This document shows positions 12,401 through 24,800 of a DNA stretch of 64,000 nucleotides, piece after piece. The DNA is from Owenia fusiformis. Taxonomy: Eukaryota; Annelida; Polychaeta; Sabellida; Oweniidae. Within the stretch, counting starts at the first letter, position 1, and each line of letters starts with the position of its first letter. The translations under genes and the position numbers were made by a program. The notes under the pieces were generated by a model. The model did not search any database and was not told the origin of the DNA. It was given only the letters and a program-made list of their open reading frames with translations. The DNA lies in the NCBI GenBank assembly GCA_903813345.2, contig CAIIXF020000009.1:13094347-13158346 (forward strand), given 5' to 3'.

Positions 12401-15083
12401 TCAGGACAAGATGGTTGTGTGCCTCAGTACCCGTTTGAAGTAAGTTTTTTAATTCGGCATTGTCCTAGAAACAAAAAGAAGTCAAACATAAGTGACAAAT
12501 CCAGTTTACTTCACTATGTCTCAATCCATTACTGACAATGGTATCTTTTTATTTTCAAAACAATTATAATTATTTTAAGTAAAAATGATTAATGAGCATT
12601 TGTCCCATGAATAAACATTAAAAATAAATAATAACACAGTAAATTTTAAAACCTTTTCAACTGTCGAGTTCCTTGGTTGCACGTCGTTGAACCCAAACTG
12701 ACCACATTTAGCTGCGAATATTTCATCTTGTAGTGCAGTCAGTGCTTTCCCCTTTGCAGATGACACGACGTGGTTTATTGCTGAACGCATTGCTAGCGTG
12801 GGTTCAATCTAAGAATTTTATAAAATAGACCTAATATATAAGCACAAATACCAAAGGGAAGGGTGACTAAAAACTTAAAAAACAACAACAAGAAAAGTAA
12901 ACTGTAAGTGTAAATCTGTCGTAAGAAAAGTAGACCCTATATATCCTAAAACCATGATCTAACGTGAAAAGAAACAATGTCTAGCATCCCCCTCTCCCAT
13001 CAAATCGAGAAACAATATCACAATCCAGGACCAGAACACCAAGGGACATTTCATTCATACTGAAGTCATAACAATACATGTCGAAGAAAAATTGAAATTG
13101 AAAAAAATTGAAGAAAAATTGAATTGATAGCCAATACTCATAACATCAAAAATAGTTGTAGATACTAGTACTCATAAAAGAGTATCTTGACATTGATATA
13201 AGAACATAATATCAATTTTCTTTTTATACAATTGGCCGGTTCTACAAAAAATATCATCACGATTCTAACAATGATTATATGGTATGTTAAGCACAGGTAT
13301 TTCAAAAACTTAACATAACATGTTGCTGTATGATCACTCGGAGATACACTTTTTAAAAAGAGTTGCATGTATGATTGGCGCCTTTGACAAAGCTTTTATC
13401 TCAATTTAGCTTACCGATCCATGCCTGTTAACTCCATGACCTTCCAGCCAGATTGTGTCGTCATGTTTAGTATGTCTATTTAGAAATATCACCGACCCAG
13501 AACCGACACAGTTTGAACAGCTTGGTTCAGTAAAGCCCGTAGTGACAGTCAGCCAATGGAAGAATGGCGCCAGGAGTTTGGCGCTTGATGCCTTCAAAAA
13601 AAATCATGACTAATGCCTGGGTCACATTTGCCCCGATCCATCGGCCGGCGCCCGGACGATTGAGTGCTTTGCTCAATATTGTATTCAATTTTGAAAAAAA
13701 TACTCAATCGGCCTAGCGCCGTAGTTAAAATCGCAGCAAATGTGACCAAGGCATAAAATAAAAGGTTGGGGATATCTTTTATACCACGTATTTGTCCTAC
13801 CAGTTTCAAAATAGTGTCGATGGTGCTTGTTGAGCCGAGCACCACAAATTGCTTCGTTTTTCTTTGTTTCTGGACCTCGGTCATTTGACGTAGCAGCGTC
13901 CGCTCGTCGCTACCGGCAGCATTAAACAGGAATAACTCTCTTCTTAGATTTGCCATCATTGATACCAGTTCAGGATAATCTGTTAAACATTATACTTTCA
14001 GTCATTATTCATCATAGTTTTTTCTAACACTTAATGTAATCGCAGTCAATTTGAATCTGTTCTTTTTCGACAATTTCAATCCAGCACCAAGAATTCAGAC
14101 TTACCAAATGTTTCATCGTAAAAAATTGCCATGAGCCCAGAGGATGTATTATCATGCTTCAAAATGTCCTCAATGGCATCGAAGTATAACTTATTGGACG
14201 GTCCAATCAAAATAGAGGATTTACACTCGTGATCATTTGTTGCAATGTAAGGTATGTTAAGGTAGTCTGTCCAAAATGGCGCCCTGCAGAATTCCTTATA
14301 TCCTCGCATAATGAGGTCAATAAAAGCATAGTTTGTATCGTAGCTTTTGCAAACTGAAATTAGGTTCATGTAGCAACATATATTAACCTTTACGTTACAT
14401 ATGCAAAACGATAATTTTGGCTCTGACACACGCATTTCAAAACACTTAACATATTAAAAACATTGACATAAACGAAACATCAAATTTACGTTCAATGTAA
14501 AAGTAGTTTCATAGAGCTAGCCTCACCTAACTGAAATATCTCCTTTATAGAATCCATATTTTCATCAGTGATCAGAGTATATGAAATATTGAGGTCTTTG
14601 TCGTGACGTTTCACTTCTCTATCAGCTATTACAGACACTGTTTCAAAGCCACTCTTATCTTTGGATATCATATCTAAAAGTGATTCAAATCATTATTTCC
14701 ATTTATTTGATTAAGAAATACTATAGCAATGTAATTCGAGAAGTCTTTCTGACAGCCCTATCTCGGTGATATGGGTTTTTGAAACTAGTGATTCGGGTTT
14801 GTTTGTTTGGATACTTTCTGGTCCCAATGCGTTCCTGGTGTTTGATATTTCTCAAGAAGGCGTCCGACTCCGCAACATTGGGTGACGTCATTGACGAACG
14901 CTTCCATATTTACAAAGGGTGTCCCTTTTTGCTCAGTGATCGGTTTGGTTCAGTCTGCCCTACCATGAAATATGCACATTTTTCATCAGTATACTTACAT
15001 ATGTGAATGTTTTGTTTGTTTGTTGATTTTGTCATCGCTGTTGTCAACACACATAGAACGAGCAATGCGCTTAGAAATGCCAT
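6488..15083 (-). CDS. Receptor A: IR25a/epsilon-type ionotropic glutamate receptor, 13 exons
   Basis: Minus-strand exons: 15083-14999, 14673-14527, 14353-14105, 13979-13801, 13591-13415, 12808-12653, 12464-12351, 12141-12046, 11811-11632, 8742-8406, 8183-7613, 7419-7188, 6694-6488. All junctions are in phase and give 909 residues. Order: signal peptide (1-17); amino-terminal domain (about 30-360); ligand-binding S1 (370-510) with PISITSERE, where Arg476 is the canonical ligand-carboxylate arginine; TM1 (about 516-535); pore loop with FTQSGG instead of MQQG; TM3 with SAYTANLAAFLT (600-611); S2; TM4 (about 805-825); cytoplasmic tail. The S1-TM1-pore region (FDTYSPYSYRN, KESMWF) and the S2 insert at about 650-692 (ADIEKNFYEHWKNLS, AVWEYPLGDKFSNMW) are the signature of IR25a-type receptors, known as chemosensory co-receptors in protostomes. 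Glu721 sits at the glutamate-contacting position. It is expected in the plasma membrane as part of a tetrameric cation channel. Confidence 0.9.
9360..11560. other. Large intron of receptor A with repeat debris
   Basis: This is part of the 2.9 kb intron between the exons at 11811-11632 and 8742-8406. It holds short inverted pairs (CTCCATTTAAGG near 9495 with CCTTAAATGGAG near 9542; CTAGGCATAGGCCCGG near 10086 with GGGCCTATGCCTGGGC near 10170) and a CGCGAAAATTAATAGTCGCGAATATCGC-type patch near 11265. No exon of either receptor and no other gene was recognised. Confidence 0.5.
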
Positions 15084-15881
15084 CTACAATAACGATAAAT
15101 GTTGAATTACAGAAACTTAATTAAATTCATTAGAAATATTAGTGATATTGAAAGTATCCCTTTGGGTAATGTTATAAATCTATCCTCCAGAAGATGAAAT
15201 ATACTTTCCTCTAAACTAAATATACCCCTTTACAGATTTAGGTCATACATAAAATCAATATCTTTACAACATATATTGAGTGTGGACATGAGTGTAGCTT
15301 TTTAGATTAATGTTGCCATATCCCAAAGGATACATCATGTACCTCATTTTAGCAATAAAGAACATGCAATAGCATATGATATAACCACAAGACCAATTAA
15401 TTAAATAGCTTAACATTTTCCCTAGGTATCCATTCTTTTTTAAGCTCGTCAACTTTAGATAGATAAGTCATTATGTATCCATTTATAATTGATGACGTCG
15501 TCGCTGAAACCGATTTGATTATATACAATGAACATTATCTGACCATCAAGGGCTTTTCATCATTATTTCCCTAAAGAGCTCATTACCTTGCTTGTAGCTC
15601 TTAAATAACAATGATGCAGACATGTGCACATTCCTATACATTATATTGTATTTTGACATAATGTATCTACCATTTCATATTGTGTGTTCTTACAAAATAT
15701 ATAGAAAATACATACAATTTCATATTTATTCTTACAATGAATATTTACAACTTAAAATAGTGTATTTACAAGTTCACATTAGAAATTCGTACAATACATA
15801 TTTACAGTCAATTAATAATTGTAATTAATAATTGATAATTTTGATTATTTGCATCAATACATTCCGACGGTTATTAGTGTT
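15084..15881. other. Spacer between receptors B and A
   Basis: This stretch of about 0.8 kb lies between the stop of receptor B (15882, minus) and the start of receptor A (15083, minus). It should contain the 3' UTR of B and the promoter/5' UTR of A. It is AT-rich; I see no exon and no convincing core-promoter motif. Confidence 0.5.
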
Positions 15882-18800
15882 CTATGTATTATCATTATCT
15901 CGGCGTCTTCTTTTAAAACATACACACTCAATAGCAACCACGATAGACGCGACAAAAGAGGCAAGTGCAAGCGTAGCGAATGCTCCAGATAGTGTCTGAA
16001 TGTTTAACGGATCGGGAACTTTTTGTTCTTTATTGTTCGTACATTCATCACGTGACTGCCACCATTTTTGTTTCCATCTTTCCACGAGTCCTGCCTCTTG
16101 GAGACGTACTATGCTATAAATAAATAAATTACCCCCACGTCATTTCAAGCTATCGCACTATCATTCCCACTGGTACCTTAAAATAAAAGCGATCCGTCTG
16201 ATATTCCTAAAATTGCTATATCAGACTCATATGCGTATGATATCATTAGCGATAAATTTCGAGTTAACCTTTTTCTAAAAATATGTCAGACCATTTATTT
16301 GTAGATAGTCATATAAAGTATTTCAATTTGATTGCGATTAAGGGAAATCAGACATGGGTTCTCGAGATATCATTTTATTGCTCTAAGTAATCTGAAATTC
16401 TGTCTATAACAATACAATACTGTCAATATCAAAAGCATACAAATATTATTAATGTGACTTTAAAATTTCTGAATAAATATCGCTTCAATTTTCAATTCGC
16501 TTTATCCATATTAGTATACCATTTATTGTTGAAGAAGGTTTTACAAAGCTAAATTTTCTGCAAAATATGTCTTCAACATACAACGTGCGACTGAATTTAG
16601 AAGAGGTGTGTATAAGAGGTAAAATGGTACGTACTTTTTTGAGAAGTCTGAAAGGTATGGTGATTGCTTGGGGAAGACAAATCCATAGCCAGCCGTGTTG
16701 AACAATGTATCAGCTAGCGCAAACTCTCTGCACTCAGTGAGGACTTTATACTCTAGCTGTGATTTGTCACCCATAAATGCATAATTTTCATGTAGCACCA
16801 GTCTATAGGCATCGGGGTTCTCTGTAATCTTTGGTCCATTTTCCATCATCTTCCAGACTTTGCCATATACTGTATCTTCGGAGGATCCCTGAAAATTTCA
16901 CTACGGTTGAACAGTCACTTCTTGGTGTGAATTCAATGATGTTACAATGGGGTGTTTGAGAAAAAATAGAATTATTACCTTATCCTCATTATTTTGACAG
17001 CAGCAAAGGAATTATTATGTTTAACTGTAACGTAAAAGTCTTTGAACAACATTGCATGATTCTCCTGTTATTTGGTTCATCCAACCATAAGCTTGAAGAA
17101 GCACTTATTGAATGCATTCGTGAATGAAATTATCGGAATCTTTAGGCAGATAAAACGATTTATGAAGATGGCCTGTCTGAATTGTTCATTAAAAATTTTT
17201 CAAAGATCATATTTTATACATTATGAGCTAGGTATATATTGCAATAACAACCGTGTCATTCCAGGGACTCGGTCTCTTTTTGCGATAAGTTATAACGTTT
17301 ACCTTGAACAAATCATAGAGATTGGATCCATCTTTGGCTAGTGGGCGAATATCTGACTGGTCAACAAGTTCTTCAAGATTTTTGATGGGGGTGACGATAA
17401 GTTGCACTGTCAATAACGCAGCCAAGTTTGCAGTGTATGTGGCTATGATGACAATGGCGAACACCCACCACGCTATCATAACAAGCCTTGAAGACAGCGC
17501 TCGTGGGAATACGTCGGTGCCTTGGAAATATGTATGAATCCATTCATATATTGTTTGCATAAGACGTACAGGAGCTAACAATAGCTTAAAAGGAGGATAG
17601 GAATACATGCCTTTGGATTTGAAAATGATGGACACTAGCCCCAAATCTACATTTTCAAAATCTGAAGTTTATATCATAACTTATCGTTTCTGAGGAAGAA
17701 CGACAAAGTCAAGTACTAAAAATAATTTTAATGACAACCTCATAATGGGATTGAATTGAGAAGCCCCCCCCCCCTCTCTCTCATTACAAATTGCCACCGA
17801 ATATCTCAGAAACAGTATTACAAAAAATAGTATTAATGTTTTATGTACTAAAAACAAATATAGATCTCAAATGAACATGCTGAAATGTAAACGTTTTTGT
17901 AAGTAGACCCTACCTTGTTGTAAGCAAGACCCGTACACCAGCCATAGATTCTCTAATAAACTGATCTCATATTTTGATGATCCCGCCAAGCCTCTCCTGT
18001 AACCGCTATATGGTGTCGTGAAACTAAAGAAGTAAACCACGAAGCCGATCAGCGCAATGCCCCCAGAAATAAGCAGCCAGACATCTTCTTTAAACGGACG
18101 AAATATTTTGAGGACCGAAGGTGTTTTGTCGATTGGTTTCTTTAGGATGATTCCTGCACCATCTTCCATAAATGCCTTGGTGAAGTCTATCACTTCAGCC
18201 CTTGCTGATGTTATTGTGAATGGACCCACTGCAAACGCCGCTTCCTAATTGAAAGCCAACAGATGCAATTGTTTCTATTCAAATGACGAAAAAAGTTTTC
18301 AAAGATCCATTTCAAAAATAAAAGTATGATCCATCATATGTTATAACTGATGATGATCATAGTTTATAATGCTGGCGTTAATTTATTTTTGAATCTAGCT
18401 ACAATCTTTTATTATCACCATGGGTATTTATCGCACGTTTCATAAATAGAAACTATATAGCTTACCCCTCTCATCACCATGCCAACCATTCCATTCCATG
18501 TTCCATCCGGGTTCTTTCCACCCCACTTCCGGTCAGGTGGCTCGACCAGTTTATAACTAACAATAAACATCAAGCTATATACTACGAGCACGTACCAGGA
18601 GATATACTTGGAGAACAAATTTTACGTGGGAGTTAAAATATTAAAAGTCGAAAGAGTCGGAGCCCATTGTAATAAGCTCTGAATAAGAGATATAGAGACA
18701 TAGATTCGAATGAGTAATATAAGTAGATCAAAATGACCTAAAACAATGATTTTCGGAAAGTTAGTGACATTGCCTTTGGTTAAAAGTTTTAACATGATAA

Positions 18801-21800
18801 AAATACAATTTGTACTTTCAGTGAATGCTTTTTATCACAAAGCCAGATTTTCATTGACCTTTTACTGATTTGGTAAGATCAAGAATTATGCTCAACTTGA
18901 ATAGTGTACAGTAGAGATGGATATGAAGCTATTTCTCAAAGAATCAAAATTAAACTATTGGGGAGGGCATATACCGAATTTACATTCGCTAACACAGAAC
19001 AACGTCATACCTGAATACCACCATTTTTTGAGTTACACATTGAATTCTTGGTAATAATAACGATAATTTAGAATTTATTTATCACTCTTGGATATAGAGC
19101 AAAATAACACAGATTTTATTTCAAAACAATTTCCTGTAATACATTTTAATTTAAGATTCCGATATAGCTATATCCGTGTAAAATATCCGTGTAACGAGAG
19201 CAGTTAGAATTTGCCAAAATTGTTCATTTTTCAACCTTAAAAAGACGTAAGTGGATATTTCCTTTTTAATTTCAACTTACCGGAAGTTGAGTCTAGAAGC
19301 TAATTCATCTAGTATATCAAAACATAATCCTTGGTAACGTGTTTCATTTCCAGCCAATTTAATTGTAAATGGTATAGCCTAAAATATATAATAGTTGAGT
19401 CAACGAAACAATTGATTCTATGGTGTAATGTTTTGGTCAACCTCACAAGGTTTGTATTTTCTCCCTTTCCTCTTGTTTACAAATACATGTAACAGTTAAA
19501 ATGATTGTTTTGTTTAAGTTCTTAGTTTGTGGTTTATTTTGAATATACGATTTTTGGGTTTTATTTGGTGATTTCTTCTTTGGATAAAGGTATATCCCAA
19601 CACAAAGATATTATCTATATACAGGGTGGGCCAAAAAAAAGTTCACCCTTTTTCATTTTAATCTAATTTTCTTATTTTTGATGCAATGCCTCTAAAAATT
19701 GATATGTATATAGCTCAGACATTTCTGTATATGTTGTTAGGATTTGAGTGAAATTTATGCAACAATGTTGTCATGACACCTAAAATATATTTATGGTGTG
19801 TCATGAAAAAAAAACAGAAATTCACTTCATTTACAAAATGGCGGATTTCAAAAAAAGGAGGGAAATTTGAAAAGAAGTTATCATGGTAAATATAATTGTT
19901 ATGTCAGTAAATGCAAAATATTATAAAGTAGAGTGTTAATTAAAAGTCAGAGTTGATGATAAACATCTCTTTAAACAATTAAGTACTCTTATAAACACCC
20001 GATACTACCATAGATGAGTTGGTCAACAAGTTACTGAAAATCCATGGTTTTATCCAATTTTCCTCATTTTTACGTTCACAATATTGATAATAATTTGATG
20101 GTTTTATGTAATACACTTATGGTATAATTACAAATGAATAAGTTATTAAATTCTACATAATATAATTTGTACAAGATGCCATTTTAATTCTGTTCATGCT
20201 TTATAGTGCAGGGAAAAGGGGTACTCCGAGTTGGGAATACTAATACTGGTGATTTTATTCCAAGCTCAGAGTCATTGGGCACCCCTTAAGAGTTGAGTTC
20301 AAACTGGGATTAATGAAAATTACTATTTAGAAATGAACTGCAATTCTTTTTCAGTAACTGTCACAGGATATCATGCCTCCTCTATCAGATGAACTAGAAA
20401 AACATGTTCATAGTGTTCCCATCCATTCAATTCAAGAACTCCAACAAAGAATAACTTTATGTTGGGAACAATTATCACAACAATCAATTAACGCGGCAAT
20501 AAATAAATGGCGTCATAGACTAAAACTGGTTGTGCAGGAACAAGGAGGACATATTGAACATTTACTTTAAAAACAAAACAGCCAAAGACACACCTAATAT
20601 TATATATCGACCTTGTTTAGAAATGTCTCAGTTATCTACATATCAATTTTTTAAGGGATTGCATAAAAAATAAAAAATGAGATTAAAATGAAAAAGGGTG
20701 AACTTTTTTTTGGCCCACCCTGTACTGTAATGTGTGAATTCGCTGACCTCTCGAGTGGCGATGGTCAGGGTGACGTTGCCAAAACCTTTCCATGTATTTG
20801 GAAATATGTTTTCTTTGGGGACAAATGATATCTCTCTCGACCACGTCGCCACACTTTTGAATCTTGATAATGGTGGACCGTATGCAGTGCAAATATCAAC
20901 ATTTGTATTCCCATGATAGCCATCAACAAAATGTGTTCCGTCTAATAATCCCTTAATGTGAAGCTGAAAATAGAAAATGTGTTTGTAATGCAAATTTAGG
21001 GTGCGACGCATTGAAACAATTGTTCAACAAATCATGTTTATAATTCAAATAATAATTAATGACGGCTTAAAAGCTTTCCTCATTTATACTTATCAATAAT
21101 TCATTACTTCACTGATAATGCCGAACGAAGTTTGAATGAACCATTCATTATAAGAATATGATTCTTCATTCTGTTTTATATATTTCAATTTGATTATTCC
21201 CCAATGAACTCCAATGGAATGTATCATAGTCGTAACGACGTAGAAAACTTATGATACCTGCTCAAATGTGCTAAGAAGTGCCAACCCACGCTCTGCTGTA
21301 TTTGTGTTGTCCAGAATATCCGTTTCATTGGTATGATTTTTTAAAATGCCACGTATGCCTTCAGCGAAAAAACGTATCCCATCGTATACGTATGCCTCCT
21401 CTAACTACAATGAAAAAAGTGATAGTATCATAAAATTTTATCCATGTAAGGTATCCAAAAAGAATATCATTGATTATGAAGTAAGTAAAATAAAATATAA
21501 AATCACAACTGCAGTAATCAAAATATTATTAGTCTAGCCAGTAAAGTCTAACAAGTATAATAACTTTAAAATGGAAATTACGATAAAGGCAGCAAATAGC
21601 TTAATTCTTGCAAGGAACCTTGAATCACTTTTGGTGCGTGTTAAAATTTTAAATTGTTCGGTTCTAGGCAATTTTTAGTGAAACCCACAAAAAGACATAA
21701 AAAGATAAATAAACATCTATGTTCAAAGCATAGCTAAAAATCGGCAACTCCACGGAGTAGCAAATCCCAACGAACACAAATCCTACATCAATAAATCCAC

Positions 21801-24800
21801 TTCACTTGTCCCAGAAAAGGTTTGTACGTCTTGCAACAAATAGTGACTATAGAGCACATTCTTCTCCACTTTTTGAAATGTTAAAACTTATTACTATTTT
21901 TGACATTAATAAGCAAGCGAAATGTATATTTATGTTCAAATGGAAAAATGACTTAGATAACTATAGGAGTATATACCCTCGTCTCTTTACAACAGTTCAT
22001 GAAAGAAATCCTTATAACACCAGAAATAGAATGACCTATGATCAACCTAAATTTCGCACAAATTATGGTAAATCATCTGTATCCATTTCAGTACCCCAGC
22101 TTTGGAACAAATTACCAGAAAGACTTAAACAAATAAAAAGCCTCTATTCATTTAAAAGAGAACTAAAAAAACTATTTTTGGAAACATACTAACTCAATTG
22201 ATATTTTGCTGTCTCTTTATCACCCATTGCCCTCACCATGCTTTCTCTCGTGTATGCTCTTTTGGTTTCTTCGAAGAACAAAACTGCTCTCAATATGATT
22301 GCTCAGTATATCTGACCCATATGGTAACATTTCAATCACATACAGTTATGCTGTTTTTGTGGTTTTTTTGTTGTTGTTTGTTTTTTACTAAACTGACTTA
22401 TATTTCCTATAAGCTCTGCTGTACCCCCTGATTTTGCCTCTGTTCCAAATAATGTTCAAACTACATTGTAAGTATATTTGCACTCATTGGTATAATTGTA
22501 TTCAAGAACACTTTTGACATTATGCCAAAACTTTACCTCATTTGGTCTATTATGATGTGACAAACCAATACTTTCGTTCAAATAGATGAATACATAGGCA
22601 GGTCCCCAACTGCATTTAATAGGTATGACAACACACATGTATTATTTTGTCTAATATTGGGAATATACACTTTTTAAAGTGTCACCCAGTTCATATATTG
22701 TATTTTGTGTGTATTTCAAATAATAAATAAACATAAACAAAAAAAAAACACTATGACATCTACTCTTCCCTTCAATAAATGCTTGAGATCATTGTGGAAT
22801 CATAAGTAATCATACGTTAAAGAAATCGCTAAGTAATGGCGAATTCCTGCTCTAGGCAGCCATTTTGAATTTTCCGAGGCACAATTCAGAAAAACAATAC
22901 CATAGTTGCGATTTACTCTAAAATTCCAACAGTTTGACTATAATATAGCCTTACTTCTAAGAGATCCGAAATCCTATATTAGGCGGCCATTTTCAATCTA
23001 CTCTTAAGTGCCTTTCATCTGAGTATAATAAAGCTACACTTCAAAAACATCTCAAAATTAATGCAAATTTCACTATATCCCTGCTGAACTTCGTTCGTTG
23101 GGATAAAAAGCATGCCTGTGACAAGACTAGAATTCCTTTTTTAATAAAACTAGTGATGGTTTATACTTGTATAATATCGATTTCAGATTTAGTAATTTTA
23201 ATAACATGCAAGGCTACTTTTTAAATGTTTTTCGTAGCGAATTAATTGATGTCATGCAGGATATGTCTCGTAAATGTGATGCATGGTGACAATCAAATAT
23301 CTAAAAACATGCCGCCTGAATAAGCTATCAAAAGAAAGTACGTAACCAAGGTAAAGCTATTTGTTTTGCAAGTCACAACATATCTTTACCGTTGATCCTG
23401 CGTCCTGATGTAAATTAAGGAAAAAATAGCAAAATGATTTGTCTTGAAAAAGTGAAGTAAAGAACATATTCTTGTGTTTTTATGGCATTAATTGACTTAA
23501 TTGATAAACTCATTGTAGTTTTAATTGTTTTGTAATAATTATTGCAATGGAGATGGTCATTATTCTTCGAAATGTATTATATGCGATTTCGTGTTTTATC
23601 CCATGATTATTGTGCTATAACATCAAATGATATATGTGATATTATTGAGATCCGTGTGATATGTTTCACAAAATCGTTTATCAGTCGTATATCTGTATGA
23701 TTAACTAATTACTTGTTAATTTGATTTTTTCTAATATAAAGGCAAAATCAAATCTACAATGTACAATTGCAGTGACAATAATTTATTCCTTACAAGCTCA
23801 ACTACAATATCTGCCAAAACATTCACGATATGTTATGAATTGGTGAAGTTATTATGGATTCAAATTCAAAAAAAGGTGAAAAATGTTTAAATTCTCCCAA
23901 ATAATAAGAAATGCAACCATTCTTTTAGACAATTAATACATTATTGTAAAAATCCCTAGTTTTCTTGAAATAAAGCGTGCCCTTTGGGGATATTTAGAAA
24001 ATAGACATGACAAGGAATGACATGAGTCAGATATATTCTAAAATTGAAACTTTTTTTGTTGGCTTGCTTACCAGATCTGATTCTCTGTTTAATAATCATA
24101 GGATAGGATTAACCCAATTTCAGATCAGTTCTAGTGATACTAGATTGGAGTATCATTTTATTGCCTCGTAGATATATTTGATATCAAGTCGTCGATGACA
24201 TCATGACATCATTTAAAATGATCTAATTTTATGTATAATTATATGGATTACATTTTTAATGCCACCATGTAAACTAGTATACTATGCACCTATTGATGGT
24301 AGCATGTAATGTGTAAGCAATACAAAAATAATGACAATTAAGTAGCATACAAATTAGTTCAACGTCGTTAAACTCAATAACGGCGTTCTCTACTATTAGG
24401 GATTTTCTTGGGGCCGTTATTGAGTTTAACCGCCTTACTATAATTCTTTCCCTTGATGCAAGTTCTGGATCCATCGAAACCATTTTTCCGCGATAACATG
24501 CAACTGATACTTGACAATGATATAGAAACACATAACATCAAGCGATTTAACACAATATAATTGTGTTAAACGTTCATTAATACCAGTAAAACGAGGCTAC
24601 ACTTACCAATTTTTAAAATGACATTTCCGCATGTCCGTCATTGTGTCTGTTCGTCCGAGTTTCCCGGATCATAAAATTAAACTATTAGCGAAACGAAATA
24701 GTTGTCAAATAGATATATAATTATTATCGCGATTACTCGCGATAAAAAGGTCAATTTTGAGGATAACAGGTACCTTTAATTGATTTATATAGCGTGTGTA

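Noticed and set aside
17540-17646. Extra 42-residue segment between LQQ and TDVFPRALSS in receptor B
   Set aside because: The inner acceptor at 17522-17521 restores the canonical pore sequence LQQGTDVFPRALSSR, and the phase also fits. The longer version would break the conserved pore.
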